A stretch of DNA of 63,144 bases, from positions 130,480 through 193,623 of the forward strand of contig NZ_KE557320.1 in the NCBI RefSeq assembly GCF_000442315.1, given 5' to 3'. This document shows positions 17,924 through 27,638 of the stretch, in pieces. The notes under the pieces were generated by a model. The model made no database searches, had not been told where the DNA came from, and saw nothing but the letters and a program-made list of their open reading frames with translations. The position numbers and the translations under genes are program-made. The DNA is from Rubellimicrobium thermophilum DSM 16684. Its GTDB lineage: Bacteria > Pseudomonadota > Alphaproteobacteria > Rhodobacterales > Rhodobacteraceae. The number at the start of each line of letters is the position of its first letter. Positions within the stretch are counted from its first letter, which is position 1.

Positions 17924-19231
17924 CCCGACCCATCCTGCGCCATGTTCTGCCGGGCGTTCTGGCCGTCCTGCTTTCGCTCGCGATGCCCGCCGCGATCGCA
18001 CAGCCGGCAGGGCCGATGCCCGGCATGGGCGGGCCGACCGAAGTTGGCGTGATGACGCTGGACGAGACGGAAGTGCCCTTTCTGCTGACGGTTCCCGGAC
18101 GGGCCGTCGCCTATGAGGAGGTGGCCATCCGCCCCAGGGTCAGCGGCACGATTGCGGAAATCCTCTATAGCCCCGGCCAGGATGTGGCGGAGGGCGATGT
18201 GCTCTTCCGCATCGAGGACGACAGCTATGCGGCCGAGGTCGCCAGCGCCGAAGCCTCTGTCGCCCGGGCGGAGGCCGCGCTGCGCGCGGCGCAGGCCACC
18301 GTGGAGCGCTACGAGAGCCTGGCCGGCACCGGTGTCACGGCGCAGGATCTGGAGACGGCCCGTGTCTCGGTCCTGCAGGCCGAGGCCGATCTGCGGGCCG
18401 CCGAGGCCGTCCTCCAGACCGCGCGGCTCAACCTCGAATGGACCGAGCTGCGCAGCCCGATCGCGGGGATCGCCGACATTCCTTCGGTTTCGGTCGGGGC
18501 CCTCGTGACAGCCAATCAGGGCGAGGCCTTGGCAACCGTCACTCGCATCGACCCGATCTTCGTCGATGTCGGGGAGTCGAGCCGGCGCCTGGCCGAGATC
18601 CGCCGCCGTATCGAGGAGGGCCGGCTTCAGGCGGGGACAAACCTGGGGATTCGCCTCACGCTCGAGACCGGGGAGATCTACGAAGCCGAAGGCGAGATGA
18701 TCACGCAGGGCATGCGGGTGTCGCAGACCACCGGGACGCTTGCCTTCCGCCTCCGCTTTCCGAACCCCGAACGCCGGATCCTGCCCGGTCAGTTCCTGAG
18801 AATCGATGTGCAGCTGGGCACGATCCGCGCGGTCCTGGTGCCGCAGGGTGTGACGCAGCGCAACGCTGCCGGCGAGCCTGACCGCCTTCGTGGCCGAGGA
18901 CGGCATCGCCCGGCAGAGGGTGCTGACCGAAGAGGGAAGCTACGGCAATGCCTGGATCGTGACAGAGGGGATCGAGCCCGGCGAAACCGTGATCGTCGAT
19001 GGACTGTCGAGGCTGCGCGACGGGGCGGAGGTGACGACTGTCCCGGTCGAGATCACCGCCGATGGCACGATCCATCGCACGGACGGCGGGTCCGACGAAT
19101 TCCTGCCGGTCGGAACCGCGCCGGCGATCGGTGCCACGCCGCCGGCCGCTGCCGACAATGGATCGGATCCCGGGCCCGGCGCGGCGACGGACAGCGGCAA
19201 CAGGACGCCTGTCGCCGACGGGGGGAACTGA
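17920..19231 (+). CDS. RND efflux periplasmic adaptor subunit, frameshifted
   Basis: Membrane-fusion protein linking an RND pump to its outer-membrane channel. A signal peptide (ending AAIAQ) is followed by the lipoyl half-motifs ([19 protein letters not shown]), an alpha-hairpin rich in Ala, Glu and Arg (residues about 110-180), and the beta-barrel segment ([20 protein letters not shown]). The frame breaks near 18868-18880. Removing one base joins it to [15 protein letters not shown]...VADGGN, ending three bases before the pump gene. About 436 residues when restored. The Asp/Pro/Ala-rich C-terminal tail is unusual. Confidence 0.88.
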
Positions 19232-19233
19232 CG

Positions 19234-22200
19234 ATGGGGGTCTTCTTCATCCGCCGTCCGGTTTTTGCCTGGGTTCTGGCGCTGCTGGCCATGCTGGCCG
19301 GTGTCTGGTCGCTGATGAACCTGCCGGTCTCGCAGTATCCGGACATCGCTCCGACGACGATCCGGGTCTCGGCCAGCTATCCCGGGGCCTCGGCGTCAAC
19401 GGTCGAGAATTCGGTGACGCGGGTGATCGAGGATGCCATGACGGGCCTCGAAGGCCTGATCTACATGACGGCCCGCTCCAGCCGGGGTTCGTCCTCGCTC
19501 GAGCTTGTCTTCGATGACAGCGTCGATCCCTCCGAAGCCCAGACCGAGGTGCAGTCGCGCGTCTCCCAGGTGGAACGCCGCTTGCCATCGACGGTGCAAT
19601 CGCAGGGCGTGAGCATCACGCGTTCGAGCTCCTCGATCCTGATGGTGGCCGCCCTTGTGGACACGACCGGGAAACGGACCCAGATCGAACTGGGGGATAT
19701 CATCGCCAACACCGTCGAAGGGCCTGTGCAGCGCACCGAAGGTGTCGGGGGGCTGCAATCCTTCGGAGCCGGCTATGCCATGCGGATCTGGCTCGATCCC
19801 CTGGCGCTGGCGCGCTACGGTCTGACGCCGCAGGACGTGGTCAGCGCGGTCGAGAACCAGAACACCAATGTCTCGGTCGGTTCGCTGGGCAGCCAGCCGA
19901 CAGCCGAGGGGCAGCAGTTCACGGCCCAGATCACGGCACAGAGCCAGCTCGGTTCGGTCGAGGAGTTCGAGCGGATCCTGCTGCGCACAGAGGCCGCGGG
20001 GGGCGTCGTGCGGCTGGCGGATGTGGCGCGGGTGGAAATCGGCCAGGAGAGCTACGGCGGCGATTCGCGCTTCAATGGCCTGCCGGCGGCCGGGTTTGCC
20101 GTGAACCTGGCCACCGGCGCCAATGCCGTGGACACGGCTGAGGCGGTGCGCGCCACGCTCGAGGGCCTTGCCCCGGCCCTTCCCGAGGGCGTCGAATTCC
20201 GGATCGCTTATGACACCTCGCCCTTCGTCGAGCTGTCGATCGAGCAGGTCTACCATACCCTGATCGAGGCGGTGGTTCTGGTCGTGCTCGTCCTCGTGAT
20301 CTTCCTGCAGAGCTGGCGCGCGACGCTCATCCCGCTGATCGCGATCCCGGTCGTGCTGCTCGGCACCTTTGCGGTGCTGCAGGCGACCGGCTTCAGCATC
20401 AACACGCTCACCATGTTCGCGATGGTGCTGGCCGTGGGGCTGCTGGTGGATGATGCCATCGTGGTCGTCGAGAATGTCGAGCGGCTGATGGCCGAGGAGG
20501 GGCTGTCCGCACGCGAGGCAACGCACAAGAGCATGGGCCAGATTTCCTCTGCGCTGATCGGCATCAGCGTGGTGCTGGCAGCGGTGTTCCTCCCGATGGC
20601 CTTCTTCGGCGGATCGACCGGCGTGATCTACCGGCAGTTTTCCGTCACGATGGTGGCGGCGATGGCCTTGTCGCTGCTGGTCGCCCTGATCCTGTCGCCG
20701 CCGATGTCGGCGCGGCTTCTGCAGAGCCGACGGGGCCCCGTGCGCCTTGCGCCCGCACGCTGGTTCAACACCGGGCTCGATCGGCTGCGCGATGCCTATG
20801 CTGCAACGGTGCGCGCCAGCCTCAGGCTGCCGCTGATGGCCCTTGTCGTGCTGGCCGCGATCCTGGCCGGTCTCTGGGGCCTTTGGCAACGCCTGCCGTC
20901 CTCCTTCATCCCGACCGAGGATCAGGGCGTCCTGATGGCCATGATCCAGCTTCCCGAAGGCGCGACGAGCGCCCAGACGCGGGAGACGGTCGAACGGGTC
21001 GAGCGCTACTTCCTGACCCATGAATCCGAGGGCGTGGATTCGACCTTCGCTGCGCTGGGCTTCGGTTTCGGCGGATCGGGTCAGAACAATGCCATGGTGT
21101 TCATCAAGCTCAGGGATTTCGACGTCCGCGAGGGCCGCGACGACCTGACGGCGGCCGCCATCGCCGGCCGGGCCAACATGGCCTTCATGAGGAACCGTTC
21201 GGGGCAGGTCTTCGTCATGCAACCGCCGGCGATCATGGGCCTGGGCAATACCGGCGGCTTCTCGATGTATCTGGTCGATCAGGCCGGGCATGGCAGCGAG
21301 GCGCTGATCGCTGCGGCCAATCAGCTGGTTGCCGATGCGCAGGGCAGCGCGCTCGTCACCTCGGTCCGCGCCACCGGCACCAGCCAGAGTGCGGCCCTGC
21401 GGATCGACATCGACCAGGAGAAGGCCGAGAGTTTCGGCGTGTCGCTCTCGGCGGTGAACGGCATGCTGTCGATCATCTTCGCGGGGGTCGAGGTCAATGA
21501 CTTCGTGCTGGGTACTTCGCTGCGGCCGGTGATCGTCCAGGCCGATGCGGCGCATCGCATGCAGCCCGAGGACATCCTGTCCTGGTATGCGGTCAACAAT
21601 CAGGGCGAGATCGTGCCCTTCTCGGCCTTCATGACCACCCGCTGGGAACCGATGGCCCCCCAGTTGCAGCGCTATGGCGGGGCCGCCGCCGTCGAGATTT
21701 CCGGGCAGGCAGCCCAGGGCGTGAGCTCCGGCGCCGCGATGGACGAGATGGAACGGCTCGTTGCCGGATTGGATGGCGGCTATGCCGCGGCCTGGACCGG
21801 CATCAGCTACCAGGAGCGACAGTCCGGCGATCAGGCGCCCTTCCTCTATGCCATCTCGGCCCTGGTGATCTTTCTTGCGCTGGCCGCGCTCTATGAAAGC
21901 TGGACGATCCCCTTCGCGGTAATGCTCGCGGTGCCTGTCGGGGTGCTTGGGGCACTGGGTGCGGCCTGGGCGCTCGGCCAGTCGAACGATGTCTATTTCA
22001 AGGTCGGGATGCTCACGACCATCGGCCTTGCTGCACGCAACGCCATCCTGATCGTGGAATTCGCCGAGGATCTCCGCCGGCAGGGCCGGAGCGTGACCGC
22101 GGCCGCGCTCGAGGCCGCCCGTCTGCGCCTTCGGCCGATCCTGATGACGGCGCTGACCTTCATCCTGGGCGTGCTGCCGCTGGCCACCGCGTCGGGTGCG

Positions 22201-22344
22201 GGGGCGGCCGCGCAGAACGCCATCGGCATCGGCGTGCTGGGAGGCATGGCGGCCTCCACCTTCGTCGGCATCGTTCTCGTGCCGGCGCTCTATGTCCTGA
22301 TCCTGCGCATCGTCGTGCGGCGCCCATCCGAAGGAATTGCCTGA
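19234..22344 (+). CDS. RND multidrug efflux transporter, HAE1/AcrB family
   Basis: Proton-driven inner-membrane pump of 1036 residues, the normal size for AcrB/MexB-like proteins, expected to export hydrophobic toxic compounds through the neighbouring adaptor and channel. The proton-relay pair is intact as Asp406-Asp407 in GLLVDDAIVVVEN. The start MGVFFIRRPVFAWVLAL and the conserved segment GMLTTIGLAARNAILIVEFA are both family hallmarks. Substrate range cannot be read from sequence. It is the only RND pump in the window. Confidence 0.95.
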   Translation: MGVFFIRRPVFAWVLALLAMLAGVWSLMNLPVSQYPDIAPTTIRVSASYPGASASTVENSVTRVIEDAMTGLEGLIYMTARSSRGSSSLELVFDDSVDPSEAQTEVQSRVSQVERRLPSTVQSQGVSITRSSSSILMVAALVDTTGKRTQIELGDIIANTVEGPVQRTEGVGGLQSFGAGYAMRIWLDPLALARYGLTPQDVVSAVENQNTNVSVGSLGSQPTAEGQQFTAQITAQSQLGSVEEFERILLRTEAAGGVVRLADVARVEIGQESYGGDSRFNGLPAAGFAVNLATGANAVDTAEAVRATLEGLAPALPEGVEFRIAYDTSPFVELSIEQVYHTLIEAVVLVVLVLVIFLQSWRATLIPLIAIPVVLLGTFAVLQATGFSINTLTMFAMVLAVGLLVDDAIVVVENVERLMAEEGLSAREATHKSMGQISSALIGISVVLAAVFLPMAFFGGSTGVIYRQFSVTMVAAMALSLLVALILSPPMSARLLQSRRGPVRLAPARWFNTGLDRLRDAYAATVRASLRLPLMALVVLAAILAGLWGLWQRLPSSFIPTEDQGVLMAMIQLPEGATSAQTRETVERVERYFLTHESEGVDSTFAALGFGFGGSGQNNAMVFIKLRDFDVREGRDDLTAAAIAGRANMAFMRNRSGQVFVMQPPAIMGLGNTGGFSMYLVDQAGHGSEALIAAANQLVADAQGSALVTSVRATGTSQSAALRIDIDQEKAESFGVSLSAVNGMLSIIFAGVEVNDFVLGTSLRPVIVQADAAHRMQPEDILSWYAVNNQGEIVPFSAFMTTRWEPMAPQLQRYGGAAAVEISGQAAQGVSSGAAMDEMERLVAGLDGGYAAAWTGISYQERQSGDQAPFLYAISALVIFLALAALYESWTIPFAVMLAVPVGVLGALGAAWALGQSNDVYFKVGMLTTIGLAARNAILIVEFAEDLRRQGRSVTAAALEAARLRLRPILMTALTFILGVLPLATASGAGAAAQNAIGIGVLGGMAASTFVGIVLVPALYVLILRIVVRRPSEGIA

Positions 22345-23693
22345 TGGCCAAGCTGGTCTGCCCCGTCCTTGTCCTGTCGCTGGCGCTTGCGGGCTGCACG
22401 GCAGGCTCCGACGACCGCAGCCCGGGCATCGCCCTGCCGGCCGCCTTTCACGGCAGCGCCGGCGAGGCGCCGGTCGGCGATGTGGCGGAACACCGGTGGT
22501 GGCAGGAGTTCAACGACCCGCTCCTGACCGAACTGGTCGAGGCAGGGCTGTCGCAGAACCTGTCCATCCAGCTGGCGCTGGCCCGTGTGGCCGAGGCACA
22601 GGCCACCGCGCGGGCCACCGGCCTGCCGGCGCTGACCGATGGATCCCTGAGCGGCGCGATCACGCGCATGGGGGGTGATGCGCAGTCCACCGCGACCAGC
22701 CGCACGGCCGGCTTCTCTCCCTTGCTGATCCTCGATCTCTTCGGCGCCGAGCGGCGCTCGCGCGAGCAGGCGCTGGCCCAGCTGCAGGCTGCCGAGCTCG
22801 ATGTCGGCACCGCGCGGCTGGCCTTCGTTTCGGGCCTGGTGTCCAGTTATCTGGACCTGCGCTACTACCAGGAAGCGCTGGCACTCTCGCGCGAAAGTCT
22901 GGCGCTCCGGCGCGAGACGCTCTCCCTTGTGGAGCAGCAGCGGAATGCCGGAACCGCCACCGATCTGTCCGTGGCCCAGGCGCGTGCGGCGCTGGACGAG
23001 GCCGAGGCGCAGATCCCCGGGCTGGAGCAGGGCTTCTACGCCTCGGCCTATGCCATCGCCACGCTGATCGGCCGTCCTGCCCAGGAGATCATGCCGCAAC
23101 TGGAGCAGGGCCGCGCCCAACCCTTGCCGCGGGGAAGCTTCTCGGCGGGTGTGCCGGCCGACCTGTTGCGCAACCGGCCGGACATCCGTTCGGCCGAACG
23201 CAGCCTTGCTGCCGCCGTCGCCGCCCTGGGCGTCGCCGAGGCCCAGTTCTATCCCTCGGTGACGCTTTCGGGCACGATCACGGCAGCGGATTCGACAAGC
23301 TGGTCCTTCGGTCCCGCGATCCAGCTGCCTGTGCTGAACCGCGCTGTCCTGTCGGCCAATCGCGATCAGGCGATGGCCCGGGTTCGGCAGGCGGATCTGA
23401 GCTGGCGCAGTGCTGTCCTCTCGGCTGTCGAGGAGGTCCAGGCGGCGCAATCCGCGCTGGCCCGCCATCGCCGCGCCCTGGCGGCCCGTCAGCAGGCAAC
23501 GGAATCCTCGGCACGGCTGGTCGAGCTGTCGCGGCAGACCTGGGAGAACGGCGCGACCACGCTGCTCGACTTCCTCGAAAGTCAGCGCAGTCTGGCTTCG
23601 TCCCAGCTGTCACTGGCTGGCGCCAGGCGCGACATGGCGGCAAGCTGGGCCAGCCTCCAGGTCGCCGCAGGGCGCGGCTGGTTTCCCCGGTAA
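22344..23693 (+). CDS. Efflux outer-membrane channel lipoprotein (OprM/NodT family)
   Basis: Outer-membrane factor of the tripartite pump. The N terminus is a lipoprotein signal with lipobox LALAGC (Cys18 lipidated after cleavage). The body shows the duplicated TolC fold: two halves each with long helices (RVAEAQATARATGLPAL, then AERSLAAAVAALGVAEAQFY and PSVTLSGTI). It is 449 residues, as expected. Its ATG overlaps the pump stop by one base (TGATG). It is last in the operon; a hairpin follows 60 bp downstream. Confidence 0.94.
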   Translation: MAKLVCPVLVLSLALAGCTAGSDDRSPGIALPAAFHGSAGEAPVGDVAEHRWWQEFNDPLLTELVEAGLSQNLSIQLALARVAEAQATARATGLPALTDGSLSGAITRMGGDAQSTATSRTAGFSPLLILDLFGAERRSREQALAQLQAAELDVGTARLAFVSGLVSSYLDLRYYQEALALSRESLALRRETLSLVEQQRNAGTATDLSVAQARAALDEAEAQIPGLEQGFYASAYAIATLIGRPAQEIMPQLEQGRAQPLPRGSFSAGVPADLLRNRPDIRSAERSLAAAVAALGVAEAQFYPSVTLSGTITAADSTSWSFGPAIQLPVLNRAVLSANRDQAMARVRQADLSWRSAVLSAVEEVQAAQSALARHRRALAARQQATESSARLVELSRQTWENGATTLLDFLESQRSLASSQLSLAGARRDMAASWASLQVAAGRGWFPR

Positions 23694-23753
23694 CCTGCGG
23701 CACCCGGCGCGGCCGGCCCGCCCCTCTGCTCGGCGATCCGGCGGCGGGTCCTG

Positions 23754-23770
23754 CCCGGTTCCTGACCGGG
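23754..23770 (+). terminator. Hairpin after the RND operon
   Basis: CCCGGT at 23754-23759 pairs with ACCGGG at 23765-23770 around TCCTG. It is 60 bp past the channel gene stop, with no T tract. The rest of the 229-bp gap before the TetR gene holds nothing I recognise. Confidence 0.35.
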
Positions 23771-23922
23771 GGGCGGGTGGAGGGCATCCGGCCGGCATCC
23801 CGCCGCTGTCCTGCCCCGGGCCGATCCGCAGAGCGTAGCCCGACTGTCACAGGACATGATGACATCTGGGGCCGGCATCGGCTCGGCCGCGGGCCTTCCC
23901 CGGCGAGGTGGAGGCCGCAAGC

Positions 23923-24497
23923 TCAGTCCTGCCTTGGGGCGGCTTCGGGCAGTTCCGCCGTCAGATAGCGCTGGATCGTGGCGCCGATCATCCCGACCAC
24001 CGTCTCGCGCGGCAGGTCCGCCTCGGTCAGACCCAGCACGAAGCGCAGATAGGCCAGCCCCAGGATCTGCGTGGCGATCAGCGCCGCGCGTTCCCCCGCC
24101 GTTCCGGGCCGGCGACACGGGCCACCATCGCCGCCACCTGTTCGGACAGGATCGCGCGGATGCGCTGGGCGGCTTCGTCATTGGTGGCAGCCGTGCGGAT
24201 CAGCACCCGCAAGAGGTCGTCCGTATCGTCCTGCCAGCGGCGGAAAAAGTGCCGCACCAGTTCCTCGCCGATCCGGTCCCGCTCGAGGCCCGACAGGTCG
24301 GGGAAATCGAGCCGGATCGCGACGGCGCGGGCGAACAGCCCCTCCTTGCCGCCGAAATAGCGGTTGATCAGCGCCGGGTTCACCCCGGCCTCGGCCGCGA
24401 TGTCGCGCACCGTCGTCCGCTCGAACCCGTTGCGGGAAAAGATCGCGCGCGCCGCCGCGATCAGCCTGTCCTGCGTCGCCTGTGCATCCCGTGCCAT
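23923..24497 (-). CDS. TetR-family repressor, frameshifted
   Basis: A TetR-type regulator divergent from a flavin monooxygenase. The DNA-binding domain reads GFERTTVRDIAAEAGVNPAL, then INRYFGGKEGLF. The frame breaks at a C5 run (24093-24097). Adding one base gives a normal ligand-domain end (ALIATQILGLAYLRFVLG...AAPRQD) and a 191-residue protein. I choose the ATG at 24497 with AAGGA upstream rather than the ATG at 24515, which lies inside the operator. The operator arrangement suggests it represses itself and the monooxygenase until an inducer binds. Confidence 0.88.
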
Positions 24498-24507
24498 GCC
24501 TGTCCTT

Positions 24508-24523
24508 GTAAACATTTGTTGAC
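24508..24523. promoter_or_regulatory. TetR operator, proximal to the repressor gene
   Basis: An imperfect 16-bp palindrome, GTAAACATTTGTTGAC, 11 bp before the repressor start. It matches the second site at 24545-24560; shared pattern GTAAxCAxxTGTTxAC. The centres are 37 bp apart. Confidence 0.65.
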
Positions 24524-24544
24524 TTGTCGCGATTTCCGTGCCAA

Positions 24545-24560
24545 GTAATCACCTGTTTAC
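24545..24560. promoter_or_regulatory. TetR operator, proximal to the monooxygenase gene
   Basis: GTAATCACCTGTTTAC, an imperfect 16-bp palindrome 21 bp before the monooxygenase ATG. It is the mirror-placed partner of the site at 24508-24523. A repressor bound here would block the divergent gene. Confidence 0.65.
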
Positions 24561-24581
24561 ATCGGGCACGGGAGAGTTGCA

Positions 24582-25721
24582 ATGGAACGGATCGCGACAC
24601 AGGTGCTGATCGTCGGTGCGGGCCCCGCGGGGCTGGCCACCGCGATCGGGCTGGCGCAGAAGGGCGTCGATTTCGTCATCGTCGATGCGCTCCCCGAGGC
24701 GCAGAACACCTCGCGCGCGGCGGTGATCCATGCCGCGACGCTGGACAGCCTCGCCGCGCTGGGCCTGCGCGAGCGCGTGGTCGCGCAGGGGCTGAAGGTG
24801 CCGCATTTCCGCATCCGCGACCGGGTGATTTTCGCCACCGATTTCAGCACCCTGCCGGGGCCGACGAAACATCTGGTGATGATCCCGCAGGACGAGACCG
24901 AGGCCATCCTGATCGACCGGCTGGCCGCGCTTGGCCACCGCGTGCGCCGGCCGCTGCGGCTCGACGCGCTGACGATCCAGCCCAGCGGGGTCGAGGCCAC
25001 CTGCGCCGGGGAAGGGACAGAGCTGCGCATCGCGGCGCGCCATGTCGTCGGCGCCGATGGCATGAACAGCGCGGTGCGCGCGGCGGCGGGCATCGGCTTT
25101 CCGGGCGAGACCTATGGTTCCTTCCTGCTGGCCGATGTGCGGATGGACTGGCCGATCGCGCCGGGCGAGGTCACGCTTTATTTCGCCGAGGCGGGCACGC
25201 TGGTCGTGGCGCCGATGTCGCAGGGCCGCTATCGCGTCGTGGCGCAGCTTGCCAACGCGCCTTCGGTGCCGCGGCTTGAGGACGTGCAGCGGGTGATCGA
25301 CGAACGCGGGCCCCGGCAGGGCGCGCGGCTGCGCGAGGTGCTGTGGGGCTCGCGCTTCCAGGTTCACCACAAGCTGGCCGAGCGGCTGCATGCCGGCCCC
25401 GTCGTGCTGGTCGGCGATGCGGCCCATGTGCACAGCCCGGCTGGCGGGCAGGGCATGAACCTTGGCCTGCGCGATGCCGAGGCGCTGTCCCGCGCGCTGG
25501 CCGAGGCGCTGCGCAGCGGATCGGACGCGCCGCTCTCTGCCTATGACGCCGAACGCCAGGCAGCGGCGGCCAAGGTGCTGGCGATGACCGACCGGCTGAC
25601 GCGGGTTGCCACGATGTCGGGCCGGGGTCGGCGCTGGCTGCGCAACCGGCTGATTTCGGCCGCCGCGCTCATCCCCGCGATCCGGCGCCAGGCCGCGCTG
25701 AGGCTGGCCGGTTTCCGCTGA
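24582..25721 (+). CDS. FAD-dependent aromatic-ring monooxygenase-like protein
   Basis: A class A flavoprotein monooxygenase (PheA/TfdB/UbiH fold) of 379 residues. The FAD-binding GxGxxG motif is GAGPAG at residues 12-17, the DG motif is VVGADGMNS, and the second FAD motif is VGDAAHVHSP near residues 277-286. These enzymes use NAD(P)H and O2 to hydroxylate or epoxidise aromatic substrates, including some antibiotics. The substrate here is unknown. Control by the divergent TetR repressor suggests induction by the substrate. It lies beside, but is not part of, the RND operon. Confidence 0.85.
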   Translation: MERIATQVLIVGAGPAGLATAIGLAQKGVDFVIVDALPEAQNTSRAAVIHAATLDSLAALGLRERVVAQGLKVPHFRIRDRVIFATDFSTLPGPTKHLVMIPQDETEAILIDRLAALGHRVRRPLRLDALTIQPSGVEATCAGEGTELRIAARHVVGADGMNSAVRAAAGIGFPGETYGSFLLADVRMDWPIAPGEVTLYFAEAGTLVVAPMSQGRYRVVAQLANAPSVPRLEDVQRVIDERGPRQGARLREVLWGSRFQVHHKLAERLHAGPVVLVGDAAHVHSPAGGQGMNLGLRDAEALSRALAEALRSGSDAPLSAYDAERQAAAAKVLAMTDRLTRVATMSGRGRRWLRNRLISAAALIPAIRRQAALRLAGFR

Positions 25722-25759
25722 GCCGGCGCCCCGAGGCACGGGCCGGGGCGATGGCCGCG

Positions 25760-25778
25760 CGCGCCCTATCAGGGCGCG
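25760..25778. terminator. Hairpin between convergent monooxygenase and rppH genes
   Basis: CGCGCCC at 25760-25766 pairs with GGGCGCG at 25772-25778 around TATCA, which contains the rppH stop codon. The position between two converging genes suggests a bidirectional terminator. Confidence 0.5.
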
Positions 25779-26250
25779 GGGCCGAAGGCTGCCAGCGCAG
25801 CCTCATAGGCAGGCCGCTTGAGCGGCAGGACGAGATCGCGCGCCTCCTCGAGCGTGCCCCAGCGCCAGGCCGCGAATTCGGGATGCCGGGTGGCCAGATC
25901 GATGGCATCTTCGCTGCCCAGGAAGCGCAGCAGAACCCATGTCACGGCCTGTCCGCGATAGCGCCCCTGCCAATGGGCCGGGCGCATGGCGGGGGGCAGG
26001 TCATAAAGGGCCGGCTCGGGCGCCACGCGCTCCAGCCGGACAAGGGCAGGGGGGGATGCCTGTCTCCTCCTCCAGTTCACGCAGGGCGGCCTGTTCGGCG
26101 CTTTCCCCTTCGTCGATTCCGCCTTGGGGAAGCTGCCATGCGTGACCGGAGCTCTCCGGCTGGTCCGCGCGGCGGGCGATGAAGACCCGCCCCTGCGCAT
26201 CGGCCAGCACGATGCCGACACAGGGGCATAGCCGGGCGTGTCCCGCTCAT
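25769..26250 (-). CDS. rppH: RNA pyrophosphohydrolase (Nudix), frameshifted
   Basis: Removes pyrophosphate from the 5' end of mRNA, starting RNase E-dependent decay. The Nudix box is complete: [20 protein letters not shown] followed by TGI. The C-terminal half ([20 protein letters not shown], then [10 protein letters not shown]) matches RppH. Two one-base errors break it, at 26223-26226 and in a G7 run at 26049-26055. Removing one base at each gives exactly 160 codons. The restored start ATG at 26250 probably overlaps the ctpA stop as ATGA. Confidence 0.85.
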
Positions 26251-27638
26251 GGGGGCCGAGACCGGGGCCGGCGTCGCCCCCCTGCGCCGACTGGGTGCGC
26301 GATGCGACCGGGGCCAGTGCCGCCAGGCCCTTGAGGATGTCGATGGCGTAGGCAAGCTGATAGTCTTCCTCGCGCAAGGCGGCCGCGGCCTCGGCGCGGG
26401 CGCGCTCTTCCTCGATCTGCCGCAGCTCCTCCTCGGAGAGCGAATCATTGCCGAGCGCGCCGCGCAGGTCGCCTTCGTGGATCTCGGGCCGGGGGGCAGC
26501 GGCGTCCTCTCCGCCATCGCCGGCCGGTCGGGGCGGCGGCTGCTCCACGATGATGTCCGGCGAAATGCCGAGAGCCTGGATCGAGCGGCCCGAGGGCGTG
26601 TAGTAGCGTGCCGTCGTCAGCCGCATGGCGCCATTGCCCGCGAGCGGCATGACCGTCTGCACCGACCCCTTGCCGAAGCTCTGGGTGCCGACAATGATCG
26701 CCCGGTCATGGTCCTGAAGCGCCCCGGCGACGATTTCCGAAGCCGAGGCCGAGCCGCCATTGATGAGCACGACGATGGGTTGCCCGCGATGAGGTCGCCG
26801 GGCGTGGCGTTGAAGCGTTCCCCGTCCTCCGGGCGGCGGCCCCGTGTGGACACGATCTCGCCGCCGTCGAGGAAGGCATCGGCGACATAGATCGCCTGGC
26901 TCAGCAGACCGCCCGGATTGTTGCGCAGGTCGATCACGACGCCATTGATCCGGTCCAGCCCGCCGGCCGCCTCGATCTGCTGCGCAAGGCCTTCGGTCAG
27001 GTTGGGGAAGGTCTGTTCGTTGAAGGTGGTGATCCGCAGGACAACCGTTTGCCCCTCGGTGCGGGCGCGGACAGCCGTCAGCTTGATCGTGTCGCGGATG
27101 ATGGAGACGTCAAAGGGTTCGGCCACGCCTTCGCGGACGATGGTCAGGACCACTTCGGAACCGACGGGACCGCGCATCCGCTCCACCGCCTGGTCGAGCG
27201 TCAGGCCGAGAACGGATTCGCCGTCCACGGCGTGATGAAGTCGCCCGTCTGCAGGCCTGCCGCATCGGCCGGGGTGCCATCCATCGGCGAGACCACCTTG
27301 ACCCACCCCTCCTCCTGCGTGACCTCGAGCCCCAGACCCCCGAACTCGCCCGAGGTCTGGATGCGCATGGCGGCGGCATCCTCGGGGGACAGATAGCTGG
27401 AATGCGGATCGAGCGAGGTCAGCATCCCGTTGATCGCGGCTTCGATCAGGGCCTTTTCGTCCACTTCCTCGACATATTCGGAGCGAATCCGCTCGAAGAT
27501 GTCGCCGAAGAGATCGAGCTGTTCATAGACCGAGGTGCTGCGTGCCGCTTCCTGGGCAATGAGGGGGCCGGCCACCTGCGTCGTCGTGCCAAGGCCCAGG
27601 ATGGCCCCGCCCAGGGCAGCGAACGCGAACTTCTTCAT
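26247..27638 (-). CDS. ctpA: Carboxy-terminal processing peptidase (S41), frameshifted
   Basis: Periplasmic serine protease with a signal peptide, PDZ domain ([17 protein letters not shown]) and S41 catalytic domain. The nucleophile region is [13 protein letters not shown] and the catalytic Lys lies in [12 protein letters not shown]. CtpA/Prc enzymes trim or degrade envelope proteins, including wall hydrolases. One base is missing near 27229-27233 and one at 26777-26779. A third missing C in the run 26251-26255 would create the TGA that ends the gene inside the rppH ATG. The 3' limit is therefore inferred. Its start overlaps the EnvC-like gene by four bases. Confidence 0.88.

Noticed and set aside
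26247..27638. Real inactivation of ctpA, leuC, gpmI and other genes as pseudogenes
   Set aside because: The breaks are single bases, mostly in homopolymers, flanked by perfectly conserved sequence on both sides. Loss of leuC and gpmI with all neighbours intact is implausible.
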